A stretch of DNA of 64,000 nucleotides from Isoetes taiwanensis (GCA_021234155.1 JAJEKV010000109.1:2088764-2152763); one strand, 5' to 3'; numbered from the stretch's first letter, positions 11,225 to 21,939 are shown. Notes: generated from the letters alone by a model not told the origin. Numbers and translations: made by a program.

Positions 11225-12391
11225 AAAACTTACTATGGCCACCTCTCCAAACATAATTGAAAAACAATTCCCTTAGATTTAACCCCTTGAGTTAAAAGAA
11301 CTGTGCTCTTTATTATCAACACAAGTGAAAAAACAAAATAACTGCATCAAAAAGACATATGAAGAGCTCCCACTCTCGAGCCCTTACATATATACTGGAT
11401 GGAACAACTTATATACTATATATATTTAGAACCCCATATTAGAAGAGCACAGCAGGCTAAACCCTCTGTAAATAGACTCTCCTTCTGGCTTGGAGCTGGA
11501 AAAATTACGACCTCATCCAAGTCTCGCTGTTGTAGGAATTTCTCAACTTCATCTGTCTTCAAGCCAAATGCATTAGACACAATGGCCCTTGGTATGCGAT
11601 TGAAAATGGAATTCCCTCCAGCAAAATAAGAATCTTTAGGTCTGAATTACAATAACAAATAACCAACATCATAAATGTCAGGCACAACAATTAATGAAAT
11701 AATAAAAACGGAGAAACAATAAAAAGGATCTAATCTACTAAGTGACGTGCGTACCTATCAGTTATTTATAGCTGAAATAGCTTCATATCCCTCATCTTCG
11801 GCTACCTCAACATACGAAAACCCTCTTGGGATAAAAACAAGCTGGCCCTCCTTGATTGTTTGCGCCACAACTCTCTCGCCATTGTCATTAACAACTTCAA
11901 GGTTAGCACTACCTTTGATAACGTATATGACCTTGTCACCATTGTGACTATAAGTTGGTGCAGTTCAAACCAAACACTAGATGGTGAGTGCATAAGCAAA
12001 AAGAAGCTATTAAAAAACCTTAGAAGCTACTCACTTTTTCCATCTTCAAATGGCGAGCAGACATGCATAGAGCTGCGAGTTCAAGCATCTTGTGACTGTT
12101 GAGCTCGCGAAGTTCTCCACCTTGCCTTACCTGCACCTCTGGGAAATCACGACCAAGCCGATAAACCAAATCCAACGCTCCAAGATTGAGCACGGATTGT
12201 TGCTCGTGCACTATGGACTCTCGGGAGACCTTGATGATATCTTGCCTCTCTCGTTGTTTCTCTTGTCTGTCTAACAGCTGCCTCACACTCTGTTCAGACA
12301 CATTCCATGCATGAGAAAGAACACGAGGTGAAAAGCGCTTCGGCCACTCAATGGTCGGAATTTTTGCACATCAAGTGTATAAAGTAAGTAG
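11225..12391 (-). pseudogene. Bicupin (11S globulin-like) pseudogene, copy A, 3' half
   Basis: Minus-strand exons are recognisable. About 12034-12350 carries SPRVLSHAWNVSEQSVRQL (end of cupin 1) and VRQGGELRELNSHKMLEL. About 11760-11940 carries second-cupin strands with VAQTIKEGQLVFIPRGFSYV. About 11418-11642 carries FAGGNSIFNRIPRAIVSNAF and DEVEKFLQQRDLDEVVIFP, ending at a TAG, with a TGTAATTCAG acceptor before it. These match the order of the 11S globulin family and especially the glutelin type-B 5-like bicupins of plants. Those proteins fold as two beta-barrels and serve in seed storage or unknown roles. A stop follows ISAINN and a Ty3 element interrupts the upstream intron, so this copy is broken. 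Confidence 0.75.
12387..12391. repeat. Target-site duplication AGTAG (left)
   Basis: AGTAG directly precedes the LTR start TGTGACGTTCC. The identical AGTAG follows the other LTR at 25798-25802. The uninterrupted paralogue at 26471-26475 has a single AGTAG in the same context. Confidence 0.9.
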
Positions 12392-14162
12392 TGTGACGTT
12401 CCAAAGACAATTATCACGGTCCCGTGGCGTATATTGTATCGCTTTGCCACGCCGCACACGCCATCCCCGACCGACGGTAATGCGCCGACATATAGCCAAG
12501 TGGGTAGCCCTAGGGGGCAACTTGCTAGAAATGTGCATTGGCATTAATGTGCACATTTACCAATGTACACATTAATGTGGGCACACATTTCCATATGGAC
12601 ACCTTATGCCAAGTGGGCCATACCCATAGGTGCAATTAATGTGCACATTTTCCAATGTGCACCTTCATTAATGTGCACACATTTCCATGTGGGCACATTT
12701 TGCCACCTAGCCATTAATGGCAAGTGGGCCCATTCCCAATTATCCCACATGCCAAAAGGGGATAATTGGAAACCCTAACCAACCCCCATGTCTATTTAGG
12801 AGGGGAAACCCTAACTTGCCCAATTTCGTTTCTAGGGCTTTAGAACTCTGTTTTGGCTGCCTCAAGAGCCAAAACCGCATCCCAGACTCTGCCTGAGTGA
12901 ACTGTACCCTTAGTTTCCCTTGATTCGAGCGTTTCAGCAGGATGGTCGAGCTCAGGTCAGGAGGAGTCCCTCAAGGATCAGGTATTTAGGCAATTTAATA
13001 GCTTAAACCCTCTTTTAGTCATAAAAAATCAAGAGGGTTTAGCCTATTAAATTGCTCATAGCAGCCTTCTAGATCTCTAGATACCAGACTCTAACTAAAG
13101 AACCTAACTCTATGATATAGATTAGATCTTGTTCTTTAGTTCTCTTATGATGTATGTGGATGAGGTATCTCTATGAACTCCTTGTATTGGGAAGGGGGGT
13201 AGAGACCTAAAGCTTGGTAGTGGATGCTCCTAGATTAGCCTCTCTAGCACCATATAGATTCGGCCTGTGTACAAGAGCCACACCGGGTTGTGGGTGAAGG
13301 GGCTAGACTGGCTCATAAGGAGGTTCGTGTCCCCGACTCTTGAACGATCCCTGCGCGTAAAGTCTACCGGGGATCATTGAGACTAGGTCTAATGGCTTGC
13401 CACGAGTGTGGGCAGGGCATGGGCTCCCCATAAATCCCCAATAGAAGTGGGGTTCACTTTCCATTGGGCTCAAGTCGAATAAGAGCAAAGGGCTCTCTAG
13501 TCTCCTTGAGTCAAAGATGCGAATGATGTAGATCTCTCGGAGGAGTGATCCCTACCGCCCCCATCATTAGAAAGACTTGGGAGATGTAACCCGAGAATAG
13601 CCCTTTTGGCTATGCATCCCATTAATTACTCTGATCCAGCCCCAACACTTTTCAACCTACTCGCAAAATGATGCAATTACAGTGAGGGGCGGATGGAGTG
13701 GACTACCCATTGCCAAGTCAATAAGAGTTATGTTCTTATGCCACCCAAATCCATTGTCATGAATTCCGGCTATGCAAATGAACTCCGGAGACCCAAGCTT
13801 GTCATTGTCATGTTTTGGCAGGCCCATGAATCCCCATCACCCATCCCCGTGTCCGAGCCTTGGGTAGGATTCCCTAAAATGCATTGTGCTGATCATTGTC
13901 TATGCAGATGTGATGTACCACCCGTAGGGGTGGATATATGTGTTGCTCTTATATACCGACATGTATGTTTACGCCTCCGCAGCCTAGGTAGGCCCCGAGG
14001 GAGACGGGTGAAATGACCCTTCACTCTTCCCACCGAACCCGCTACTACGCCGCAAAGGTGTTATGTGGAGGGCCCCCAGACGGCATGGAGCTGGTATAGG
14101 GGAGAACTCCTTGTTTGTATACCTGCGTGGGTGCAATCGTGATACGAGTAGGGGACGCCACA
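12392..14162 (+). mobile_element. 5' LTR of the Ty3 element (1771 bp)
   Basis: It starts TGTGACGTTCC and ends GACGCCACA. It aligns end to end with 24132-25797. Near 12540-12720 it carries several direct copies of ATTAATGTGCACA-like sequence, a candidate promoter or enhancer cluster. Compared with its partner it has about 100 bp more sequence, in scattered blocks. Confidence 0.9.
12540..12695 (+). repeat. ATTAATGTGCACA repeats in the LTR
   Basis: CATTAATGTGCACA or close variants (ATGTGCACATTTNCCAATG, TTAATGTGGGCACACATTTCC) recur at least four times here and again in the other LTR near 24275-24435. The core TGTGCACA is itself a palindrome. Clusters of this kind often serve as transcription-factor sites, but no binding factor can be named. 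Confidence 0.6.
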
Positions 14163-14165
14163 AAG

Positions 14166-14177
14166 GGTATCGTGAGC
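14166..14177 (+). other. Degenerate primer binding site
   Basis: GGGTATCGTGAGC, 3 bp after the LTR, resembles TGGTATCAGAGC, the tRNA-iMet primer site seen in the first two elements, with one extra base and one or two changes. Confidence 0.55.
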
Positions 14178-14369
14178 AATGTTCTTGGTGACCAAGAGCA
14201 AAGCACCACCATGTTCCCAAAGAGTACTAACTTAGTAGGATCCTTAAACCTCGAAAAATGGGAAATTTTTTTTCTCATTTTTGTAGTATTGCTAAGCTAG
14301 TAACAGTTAAAATATATGAAAACATAAAAAGGAGTAAGAATTGGTGAGCCAACCTTCAAAAAAAGGGGT

Positions 14370-14431
14370 TCTCACACGTCACAGACAGATTTTGAGATTC
14401 TCAAAATCGGGCTGGGCGCAACGTGTGAGAC
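14370..14431. repeat. Nested inverted repeat Ha, module 1
   Basis: Outer arms TCTCACACGT and ACGTGTGAGA are perfect complements. Between them lies a perfect inverted repeat with arms GATTTTGAGA and TCTCAAAATC around one base. GGGCTGGGCGCA follows the inner repeat. The second module has the same type at 16199. DNA or RNA of this unit could fold into a two-tier hairpin. Confidence 0.9.
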
Positions 14432-14564
14432 ATTCAGCTTGAACCCATCAAAAAGTTATGAATTACAATAAAATAGCTTGATAATTCTAAATTAGAGCGA
14501 AGAAACAGTAGAATTAGCAAATTACATAACTAAAAAGTAGCAAATTTGATAGTGGATTCACCAT

Positions 14565-14631
14565 GTCTCACACGCCGCCACCAGACGTAAAATGAGATTC
14601 TCAAAATCGGTCTGGGCGCAACGTGTGAGAC
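14565..14631. repeat. Nested inverted repeat Hb, module 1
   Basis: Outer arms are GTCTCACACG and CGTGTGAGAC. The inner part GAGATTCTCAAAATC is only partly self-complementary, and GGTCTGGGCGCA follows. It differs from Ha in the same ways as the copy at 16399, so it is a second stable type. Confidence 0.9.
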
Positions 14632-14714
14632 CTTGCTTAGATTAAGGTGTTTTAGGTGCTTTAGATAACCCAAAAAGGTAGTTTCAAGTTTGACCTAAAA
14701 AAAAAAATTACCCC

Positions 14715-14723
14715 TATAAATAG
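14715..14723 (+). promoter_or_regulatory. TATA box, module 1
   Basis: TATAAATAG, 83 bp after Hb. Downstream, CGCTCTCCTTGCCAAGGCGATCTT resembles the matching stretch after the TATA box of module 2. A transcript start about 30 bp downstream is inferred. Confidence 0.55.
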
Positions 14724-14749
14724 ACCTCGACCCCCCCATTTCGCTGCAT

Positions 14750-15839
14750 TCCGCTTAGAAAAATTCGCTCTCCTTGCCAAGGCGATCTTTTGGCCAGAAT
14801 CCGACGGGCGAACCGGCCGGAACATGGCCCTGACGAAAACAAACCGCTAGAAAGCCTCGCCCAAGCACATCCTCCACAAGGACCCCAAATTGATTCAAAG
14901 GGCACTTCGCTAACGCCTTCTCAATCACGGGAATCTTCATCGTTTAGGGACATCTTAACCGAGCAATCGACGGAGATCATAGGGGAGGAGCGCCTGACAT
15001 CATGCAAAGAAATCCTTGAAGAGATCGCCGAGGAGGAAAGGAGAAGCAGGAAGAACGGGAGCAGAGGGGACAGCCGACCGCCGAACAACAAATAAGCTTG
15101 GGCCCGCCTCGCAAGAGGAGGAGGAGAGACAGAGCAAAGAGTCGCCGAAGCTTACCCCTCGCCGAGGAAGCAGACCTTGCACGCCCATCGCCAGTATGAA
15201 GACAAGGAGCGCCGCCGGGAGCAGAGGACGAAGAACCGGAAGACGGTCCAACCATATACGGGCGGGGTCGAAGAAGAGGAAGGCCAAGGCCATCAACGCG
15301 CGCGTAAGAGTCGCCAAGGTTGGTAAGCGAGCCGAGGGCCCCGGCCATCAATGAGCCGCCGTGAAGAGACCCCCGCCGACCGGGACGACGGACGACGACG
15401 ATTATGTCCCCAACACGTAGGGGCAAGCTCTTCGAGAACCCCTGGCCGCAGAGAAGGAGGTACCCGGCAGTGGCGCCCGATGGGCGCTACCGACACAGCC
15501 GCAGTTCTCCCACCATTCCCCGACGGGGACAGAGTCAAAGCCCCGCGGGCCGCAACGGGAAGTTTATGTGATAGACCCCGTAAAGGTCTATCGAAGAGGA
15601 TCAAGGAGCACAACGCTTACATGGCGGGCGGGGAGGCCTACAATGCCTATTACCAGGAGCACATGGTGAGAACAATCGAAGGCGGACATCCGACAAGAAG
15701 CCAAACATTGAAGCCGCCACCACCCAGTGCCCAAGCCTCCCGTGAGCACCAGGGAAGAAGCGGCAAGAAGAAGAAGTCGGAGGACGAGCTCTCAAGGAAA
15801 TCCGCACTTCCGTAAGAGTTACTTTAACTCTTGATCCCT
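14750..15839 (+). pseudogene. Accessory ORF block, module 1 (upstream of gag)
   Basis: This GC-rich, charged coding-like block lies between a TATA box and the motif ACTCTTGATCCCT (15827-15839). Frames: 14790-15095 (101 codons, Glu/Arg-rich, with SCKEILEEIAEEERRSRK) and 15351-15815 (154 codons). The second holds KRIKEHNAYMAGGEAYNAYY and ends in a lysine-rich tail with GRSGKKKKSEDEL. I recognise no domain. Ty3 elements with an extra ORF before gag exist in plants (Tat and Ogre lineages), but this block could not be matched to any by eye. The frame switches suggest decay. Confidence 0.45.
15827..15839 (+). other. Shared 3' motif, module 1
   Basis: ACTCTTGATCCCT follows the ORF block. The same 13 bases follow the ORF block of module 2 at 18292. 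GAGACTTTTGTA at 16054-16065 also recurs at 18306-18317. Both are followed by AT-rich DNA with AATATAAA, so they may be 3' UTR and polyadenylation sequence. Confidence 0.6.
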
Positions 15840-16198
15840 GCACCGCTCCAACGCTTGGTCCGTGAAGTCATGCAGAGTACAACACCTGACATGCGAAAAC
15901 CGACCGAGATGCTTTGCTGGCTACAGGAGGCAAATGAGGCAAAAAATAGTGCAAAGATTTTGAAGATTCGACGGCCCGCACAAGACACGCCAAGAGGGTT
16001 ACCCTCATGAGGCAGATATGTATCTTGCCGTGCACATCAAGGGAGAACGCCTTGAGACTTTTGTAAATAACAGAAATTTTGTTAATATAAAGAATTTTGT
16101 GGATAAATAATGTGTCTAATCTAGCTTAATTAAGTCAAGTTATAGAATTCTAGCTTTTGTTTTGATAAAATTGGAGTTTTAAGCAAAATTGAGACGAT
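15840..16198 (+). other. Spacer at the end of module 1
   Basis: About 210 bp of coding-like sequence (including the region of CAAGAGGGTTACCCTCATGAGG) leads to GAGACTTTTGTA and then AT-rich DNA with AATATAAAGAATTTTG. No domain is recognised. Confidence 0.4.
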
Positions 16199-16265
16199 GT
16201 CTCACACACGTCAAAAAGACAGATTTTGAGATTCTCAAAATCGGGCTGGGCGCAACGTGTGAGAC
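16199..16265. repeat. Nested inverted repeat Ha, module 2
   Basis: Same type as 14370-14431, with an inner perfect inverted repeat of arms GATTTTGAGA and TCTCAAAATC, then GGGCTGGGCGCA. The left outer arm has an extra AC (TCTCACACACGT). Confidence 0.9.
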
Positions 16266-16398
16266 CATGCCCAAAAGTGCCCAAAACAGCTCCAAATCGA
16301 CCAAATAAGGGGTCAATTCTGCCTAACTCGACGAGTTTAGTGGAATTACAGCCTTTAGATTACCCAAATTGATTAAGCCTGGCCCAATTAGGACCCAT

Positions 16399-16466
16399 GT
16401 CTCACACGTCGCGCCAGGACAGAAAATAAGATTCTCAAAATCGGTCTTGGGCGCAACGTGTGAGAC
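16399..16466. repeat. Nested inverted repeat Hb, module 2
   Basis: Same type as 14565-14631, with outer arms GTCTCACACG and CGTGTGAGAC, inner AAGATTCTCAAAATC, then GGTCTTGGGCGCA. It lies 200 bp from its Ha partner, against 195 bp in module 1. Confidence 0.9.
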
Positions 16467-16644
16467 CTCGCACCATTTGCTTCACCAAATGACCTCCAAT
16501 TGTCTGCAATAGGTTCATTAGTTGTCTTAGCATGCTTTAAACCAAAAATCGCCTTCAAACCCTCAATTGCACCTCCTAATAGGTCAGAATCGCCCGACTC
16601 CAGCAAATTCTAGGTCATCCAGAAATTAGGGTTTTCCCCTTTTC

Positions 16645-16654
16645 TATAAATAGG
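16645..16654 (+). promoter_or_regulatory. TATA box, module 2
   Basis: TATAAATAGG, 179 bp after Hb. The sequence after it, with GCTCTCC and AGGCGATCTTCC, resembles that after the TATA box of module 1. Confidence 0.55.
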
Positions 16655-16764
16655 TCCATCATTTTTTCATCTAGTACCCTGCAAGTTTGCTCTCCACCGC
16701 TTAGGCGATCTTCCAGCCCCCGAGGCGCTTCGCATTCGCTTGATACCCCTTCCTTGCTAGATCA

Positions 16765-18280
16765 ATGGCCACCGCCGACTTCAGCGATGGTACAAATACC
16801 GTGGCCCATGTCATTGAAGCAAATATCGATGACATCTTCCGCCTTCGAGAAGGAAATTGATATCCAAGCTACGCAAATGCAACCCCAAAGATATAGGCAA
16901 GTACTAGCAGAGTTCCAAGCTAGGGTAGAACCTTCCCTTGTCCAGTTCCCCCACATAGGATACTTTGTTCCCCGCCAATCCCTTCAAGCGCCTTTTGGGT
17001 GATGTCCCCAACATCGCCAAGTACTTAACCAACAAAGCGCAGAGGGTTACCCGACTACATGGTCCCCGACAAATTAACAGACCAAGTACTTCCCTACACC
17101 GCCGCCTTTAGCCATTTTCTTATCCCACCGCGTCGAAAACCCAATGGGGCAACCTCTATCCCTCCGATGGAGGTGGACCCCCATAGCAAAGCAAGCAGCA
17201 TAAGAGCAGATGCTTTTGCAAAGCACCAAAAGAGCAGAACGAGAAGACGAAGAAGAAGAGGAGTCCGACAAACGATAAGTATACCTGAGCTCGACTTCGA
17301 GGAGAGGAACGGCAAACAAGCGTAATCAGAGATGATGAACTTCGAAAGAGCCGCCTAACATCGAGTTGTTCCCCACTCTGCTAGGCATCACAAGCCTAGC
17401 CCCAATCATCATCAATCTGAGGAGTATTTGCTCCTCAAATGACATCCGTACCTTCCCGAAAAGTGTGGAGAGGGAGCCTCAGATTGGATGAATTACTCCA
17501 CCAGCTTACACGATACGACTTGGATCGACTTCATCGTCCCCGGGAGCCTCTGACTTTCCGCTCCCAGTGAGGGAAGCCGACACCTACACAGAGAGTCGAC
17601 TTCGACATACAGCCTGCCAGCAAGATCGCAAATGATGGAGGAGCAAGAGCGCCAACGGAGGAAAGAGTTCCTCGCCTCCAAGAACAGATGGGGATCCGTG
17701 GGAAAACCACGAGCATTTTAATGCCGAGGCCTTCGACACCACCTCCATCAAGAGGAGAAGGAATCGACCTCAGACGAATCGACACCATAATCGAAGACTA
17801 CAGGGAGCTCACCGAGATAGGGGTCGACGAATACGCGGGACGGCATAGAGCAGGAGGCCAATCCAAATGAGAAGCTTCACGACGCGACAATGACAGTCCC
17901 CGAGGTACTACCGCCGCCGCTACTAGATGGGAGAATAGCGTAATCCAATCGCAAGTTCAGCCCCGTGAGGTGAAGAAGGAGGAGTTCATGCCGATTGCAC
18001 TCTCGTGCTTCGGTAGCATGCTCGCGATAGCCCAAATGTCGACTATGCCGCCCCCGGTCAAGAGAGCAATGGCGCTTGACCTCTTCGACTTCGCCATACC
18101 CCATCGACGTCAGGCGAGATTGGCGGTCACCGCAGCCCTCACATCAGACCGTAGGGTCGAAGAGCTGGTGAGAGCCTTTGCGTATGCTCGCCGCCAGCGC
18201 CATCGAAACTTGGGTCATTCTGCAGGGAACGCCCAAGTTAAGAAGTTCCTTGAGGACAACCCGCCTTACCGGTGATTTCA
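16765..18280 (+). pseudogene. Accessory ORF block, module 2
   Basis: An ATGGCCACCGCCGAC start at 16765 opens a frame with TVAHVIEANIDDIFRLREG before a stop. Later frames are 17059-17325 (with a run of arginines, SRTRRRRRRG), 17688-17870, and 17970-18275 (101 codons, with IALSCFGSMLAIAQMS and ALDLFDFAIPHRRQARLAV). No known domain is recognised. By position it corresponds to the ORF block of module 1, but I could not align the two proteins by eye. It is closed by ACTCTTGATCCCT (18292) and GAGACTTTTGTA (18306). Confidence 0.45.
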
Positions 18281-18475
18281 AGATTAGTTAGACTCTTGAT
18301 CCCTAGAGACTTTTGTACTGAACTACTATATAATATAAATATAATTTCTCTTGCACTTTAAAATGTTTTGTTGATATGCTTTGCCCCACAACTATACCAA
18401 CAAACATAAACAATGCAAGAGAACAAGTAAATCTAACCATATAGCCATGAATTACTTGTGTATGCAGCTAGAGGC
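18281..18475 (+). other. AT-rich spacer before gag
   Basis: It carries the two shared 3' motifs of module 2, then AATATAAATATAATTTCTC, a possible polyadenylation region. TTGTGTATGCAG at about 18456-18467 looks like a splice acceptor just before the gag-like frame. Splicing into gag is inferred only. Confidence 0.35.
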
Positions 18476-18479
18476 CTCG

Positions 18480-19440
18480 GCTCAGGAGAACAACAACGCC
18501 GACATCATGGAAGAACAGAACTCTCGCCTGCACCACCTCCCAAAGGAACCTATTTGAAGAAATGGAACCCATGACCCCGTGAGGAGGAGATATCCCAGAT
18601 GAGGACGGACCTTGAGCAGATAAAGGCTCTACTAGCCGCACAAGCAGGAACAGTTCAGGGGCAACGCTCAATTGCCACAAGCATCAGCTCGGAAAACAGG
18701 AAGGGACAAGAGGAGGAGCAAGAGAAGGAGATCCCCCTGCTCAGATTCCTCCGACTCAAGCTCAGACTCAGATTCCGACTCCGAGGAAGAAGAAGAGCAG
18801 CCCGGACCGACCGTGATGGAAGGCAAAGGAACACCAAGATGGAAGGCAGAGGAACACCCCAGAGGGATCGACAAAGGGACACAAGAGTCTCTCGACTACC
18901 GTAAGAAGGTAGACTCGCTTTGGGAAATGTTTGGAAAGCCGAAAAAAACTCGAGCAATTCTCGGCGAGAACAAAGTCGAATGGAGGCCGAGGCTTGGCTT
19001 GATGAAATGAGTGAATACGGCAACGCTTTTATGGTATGAAGGACAAGGATAAAGGCCGAGTAGCAACAAATAAACCCGAAAGGAGCAAAGACGATTTGGT
19101 GGAAGGGGTATGCAAAGGCCCATGGATTGAGCAGGATGCTTGCGTGTTCAAGAAGTTTGCTAAAGCCTTCAAGCCCACTACGCCCCAAGAGAGCACAAGT
19201 CCAAAGATGATGCAAAGAGCTTCTATAGGTTGCAACAGGGAAACAAATCAGTCCGTAAGTATACAGAGGAATTCATGAGGCTAAGGTCAGAGATGTGCCC
19301 AAGTTAGAGAGAAGCATGCAAAGGAAAGCTATATTGAGGGGTCAATGATGAGATTCGCGAACCGGTGAGGGCAATAAACCCTAAGACAAGATCGAAGCGT
19401 TAATGCAAGGCTATAAGCTTGCAAGGAACGGGACCTCGTA
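18480..19440 (+). pseudogene. Ty3 gag remnant
   Basis: Gag forms the particle that packages the element RNA. An N-terminal linker is rich in Arg, Ser, Asp and Glu (18672-18790, with DSSDSSSDSDSDSEEEEE). The capsid-like part follows. DNA around 19120-19190 encodes FKKFAKAFK, and 19230-19290 encodes a SVRKYTEEFMRLRSEMCP-like stretch, the conserved pattern of plant retrotransposon gag. Several frameshifts split it. Confidence 0.7.
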
Positions 19441-19599
19441 ATAGTGGGCGAGGCAGCAGTATTTCCGTGAGAAAGGCAAAGCATCGTGGAGCTATAGCCC
19501 TAGAGCAAAGAAGCCCAGTCCAAATAGAGCCCCATATGGTGGCAATCAAGGGAAGCGAACGAGAAGAAGCAGTGTGTCCTTCAAGGACAAGCAAGAGGG

Positions 19600-19745
19600 C
19601 TCAAACTACTCCAAAGCAAAGACGATCCTTTTACGTGCTATGCCCAAGGAGAAGAGGCAAGAGTGCATGGAGAAACAGCTTTGCTTCAGATGTTTCCACC
19701 AAAGCCATAGAACAAATGAACCGCCCCTATGTTATGAGTGCAAAG
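19600..19745 (+). pseudogene. Degenerate zinc knuckle of gag
   Basis: The frame near 19680 reads CFRCFHQSHRTNEPP and then LCYEC. This keeps the C-x2-C-x4-H spacing of a retroviral CCHC knuckle. The fourth ligand is Pro where Cys is expected, which would spoil zinc binding unless the next Cys substitutes. Confidence 0.55.
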
Positions 19746-19799
19746 ACTAGCAGCGTAATTGGGAGATTGGGACATCCCGTCTCCCGATGACGACGACGG

Positions 19800-20180
19800 G
19801 CGGCAGCCCGTGACTACATCCGTGGTGAGTGTCATATCTTTGCCGCAATAGATACAGAGCAAGCAGAGAGTCAATATAAGGTAATTTCCACAAGAGGGAA
19901 GGCCAAAGCCAAGTCTTTTATAGTCCCGATAGATTCGAAGTAGCCATAATTTTAAGGCCCCCAAGAATGGTGCAAATGTTGAAGTTGAGACCGCCAAGTC
20001 AAACCCGAGACCCGCTATTCTAGCAAGTGGGGCAAGAAGGCGCATAGCCAGCAAGAGGATCAATCTCGACATCGACCGCTGTATAACCATCCGTGATGGG
20101 GGCGGAAAGTAATGGGCATTGGCAAGTATGATTTAATCATAGGAATGGAGTACCTTGGACCGGCGGGGGCCATCATTGAT
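19800..20180 (+). pseudogene. Ty3 protease remnant
   Basis: The C-terminal half of a retropepsin is clear: MGIGKYDLIIGMEYLG at 20112-20159 matches the family pattern YDxILGMDWL. The catalytic D-S/T-G triplet is not intact. The best candidate near 19930 reads IDSK followed by a stop. This region joins directly to the reverse transcriptase. Confidence 0.65.
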
Positions 20181-21460
20181 TGTGGAAAGCGGAAAGTGAC
20201 CTTCCCAACGTCCGACGGCAAGATTATTGAGATCACAGGTAAGGAAGTTGTTCCCATCATGCAATGCATGTCTTCTAAACGGCTGTTCAAGTCAATCAAG
20301 AGCGAGCAGGTAGCATACATCTTCAAGCTTGAGATCGATGAGCCGGAGTCCGAAGAAAGCAAAGAAGACAAGGTGCTCAGTAAGTTGCCGAAGCAGATAG
20401 CTAACTTGATCACGGAATTCCATGATCTCTTTCCTGATGAGATCGAGCATCTCCCTCCTTACAGGGGAGTCGAGTGTGAGATAGCACTCGAACCGGGAAC
20501 GAAGCCGACAAGTAAGGCTCCATACAGAATGACGACGCAGGAATTGACAGAGCTAAAGAAGCAATTGCAGGAGTTGCTCGACCTAGGCTTTATTAGACCT
20601 AGCGTCTCGCCATTTGGAGCGCCCATTCTTTTTGTCAAGAAGAAGGATGGCGCTTGAGGATGTGCATAGACTATAGGCGCTGAACAAGCACACCATCAAA
20701 AACAAGTATGCGCTTCCCGTGTCTGATGACTTGATGGATCAGCTTCAAGGAGCAAAGGTCTTCCAAAATCGACTTAAAGGTCGATATCATCAGATCCGGA
20801 TAAAGGAAGAAGATATTCATAAGACCGCCAGACGCTGCATGGACATTATGAGTTCACTTAATGCCTTTCGGCTTATCGAACGCCCAAAGAACGCTCATGA
20901 GGCTCATGAACGATATCTTCGTGGAGTTCTTAGACACCTTTGTGATAGTGTTCTTTGACTACATTTTGGTGTATAGCAGATCCCTTGAAGAGCACGCACA
21001 ACACTTAAGGAAGGTGCCGAAAAGTTGAAGAGGCACCAAGAAATTCGCAAGTTGTCGGGTGTCACTTCAAGAACGGAAAAGGTGGAATATCTTGGTCACG
21101 TGATCTCGGCAGAAGGAATTTCGACGGACCCTTCCAAGATTGAAGCCGCCATTCAAAGGGTCGGCACCAAGAATGTGCATGAGGTCGAAGTTTTCTACCT
21201 AGCAGATACTACAGAAGTTCGTGAAAGAACTTTGCTAAGATAGCGCCCCGCCAACGCACTTTGACGAGGGCGAAAAAGTGAAAGATTGGGTAGATCATTG
21301 GCACAAGAAAGCCCAAAAGGGGTTTGAATTGTTGAAGGAAGCCTTAACAACCGCCCCTGCCCCTAACCCCGCGCGCACTGCAGAGAAAGATAAGCTTGTA
21401 GCAACAGATGCGAGTAAGATAGCTACAGTGCAAAGGTTCATGCAAGAAGAGCGGTCGTAG
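20181..21460 (+). pseudogene. Ty3 reverse transcriptase and RNase H remnants
   Basis: The enzyme pair copies element RNA into DNA. Motifs run in order: KAPYRMTTQELTELKKQL (about 20514-20567), SPFGAPILFVKKKDG (about 20610-20655), then a stop where the family has Trp. DYRR at about 20669 and [11 protein letters not shown] (about 20786-20818) follow. A frame change comes before MPFGLSNA. At 20948-20977 the active site reads [10 protein letters not shown], where the family has two adjacent Asp residues. RNase H-like sequence around 21390-21430 has TDAS. The stop, frameshifts and Asp to Tyr change each disable it. Confidence 0.85.
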
Positions 21461-21939
21461 CGCGCATGACTCCGTGAAGATGAACGACGCCGAAACGCTA
21501 CCCCACGATGATCAAGAGCCGCTATGCGGTTGTCGTGGCATTAAGAATTTGGAGGCATTACCTTTGGGAAGAAAGTTCCAATTGATACGGATCATCGAGA
21601 GCCTCCAAGATGTATTTACGCAACCACATCTCAACCCGAGGCGAGAAGGTGGATGGAGTTCCTTGAAGAGTATGACTTTGATATAGTCTACAAGCCGTGG
21701 AAGCTCAATGTGGTAGCGATGCGCTTTCAAGGCATCCCCGACAACTAGAGTGCATTGCAATGCAATTTCGACGCTTCCAAATGACTTCGAAGAAGATCAA
21801 GAATTCTTGCCAACGTATGTCGACTTCAAGGAAGTATGGGCAAGCTTATGCAGGGAAGCAAGAACAGATAAGGAACGGAAGCCTTCAAACATTTTAAGAA
21901 AGGAAGGTAACCTATTATATCATAAGAACAAGTTGTGTG

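Noticed and set aside
14045-14278. Minus frame across the 5' LTR border
   Set aside because: It spans the LTR end and primer site and has no counterpart in the other LTR.
14977-15426. 149-codon minus frame in module 1
   Set aside because: Shadow of the charged plus-strand ORF block; leucine and serine runs mirror its Lys/Glu codons.
14370-16466. CRISPR-like array
   Set aside because: Four units with unequal 130-1570 bp spacing inside a plant retrotransposon; not a CRISPR.
18655-19215. 186-codon minus frame
   Set aside because: It is antisense to the Ser/Glu-rich gag linker and made of Ser/Leu runs from it.
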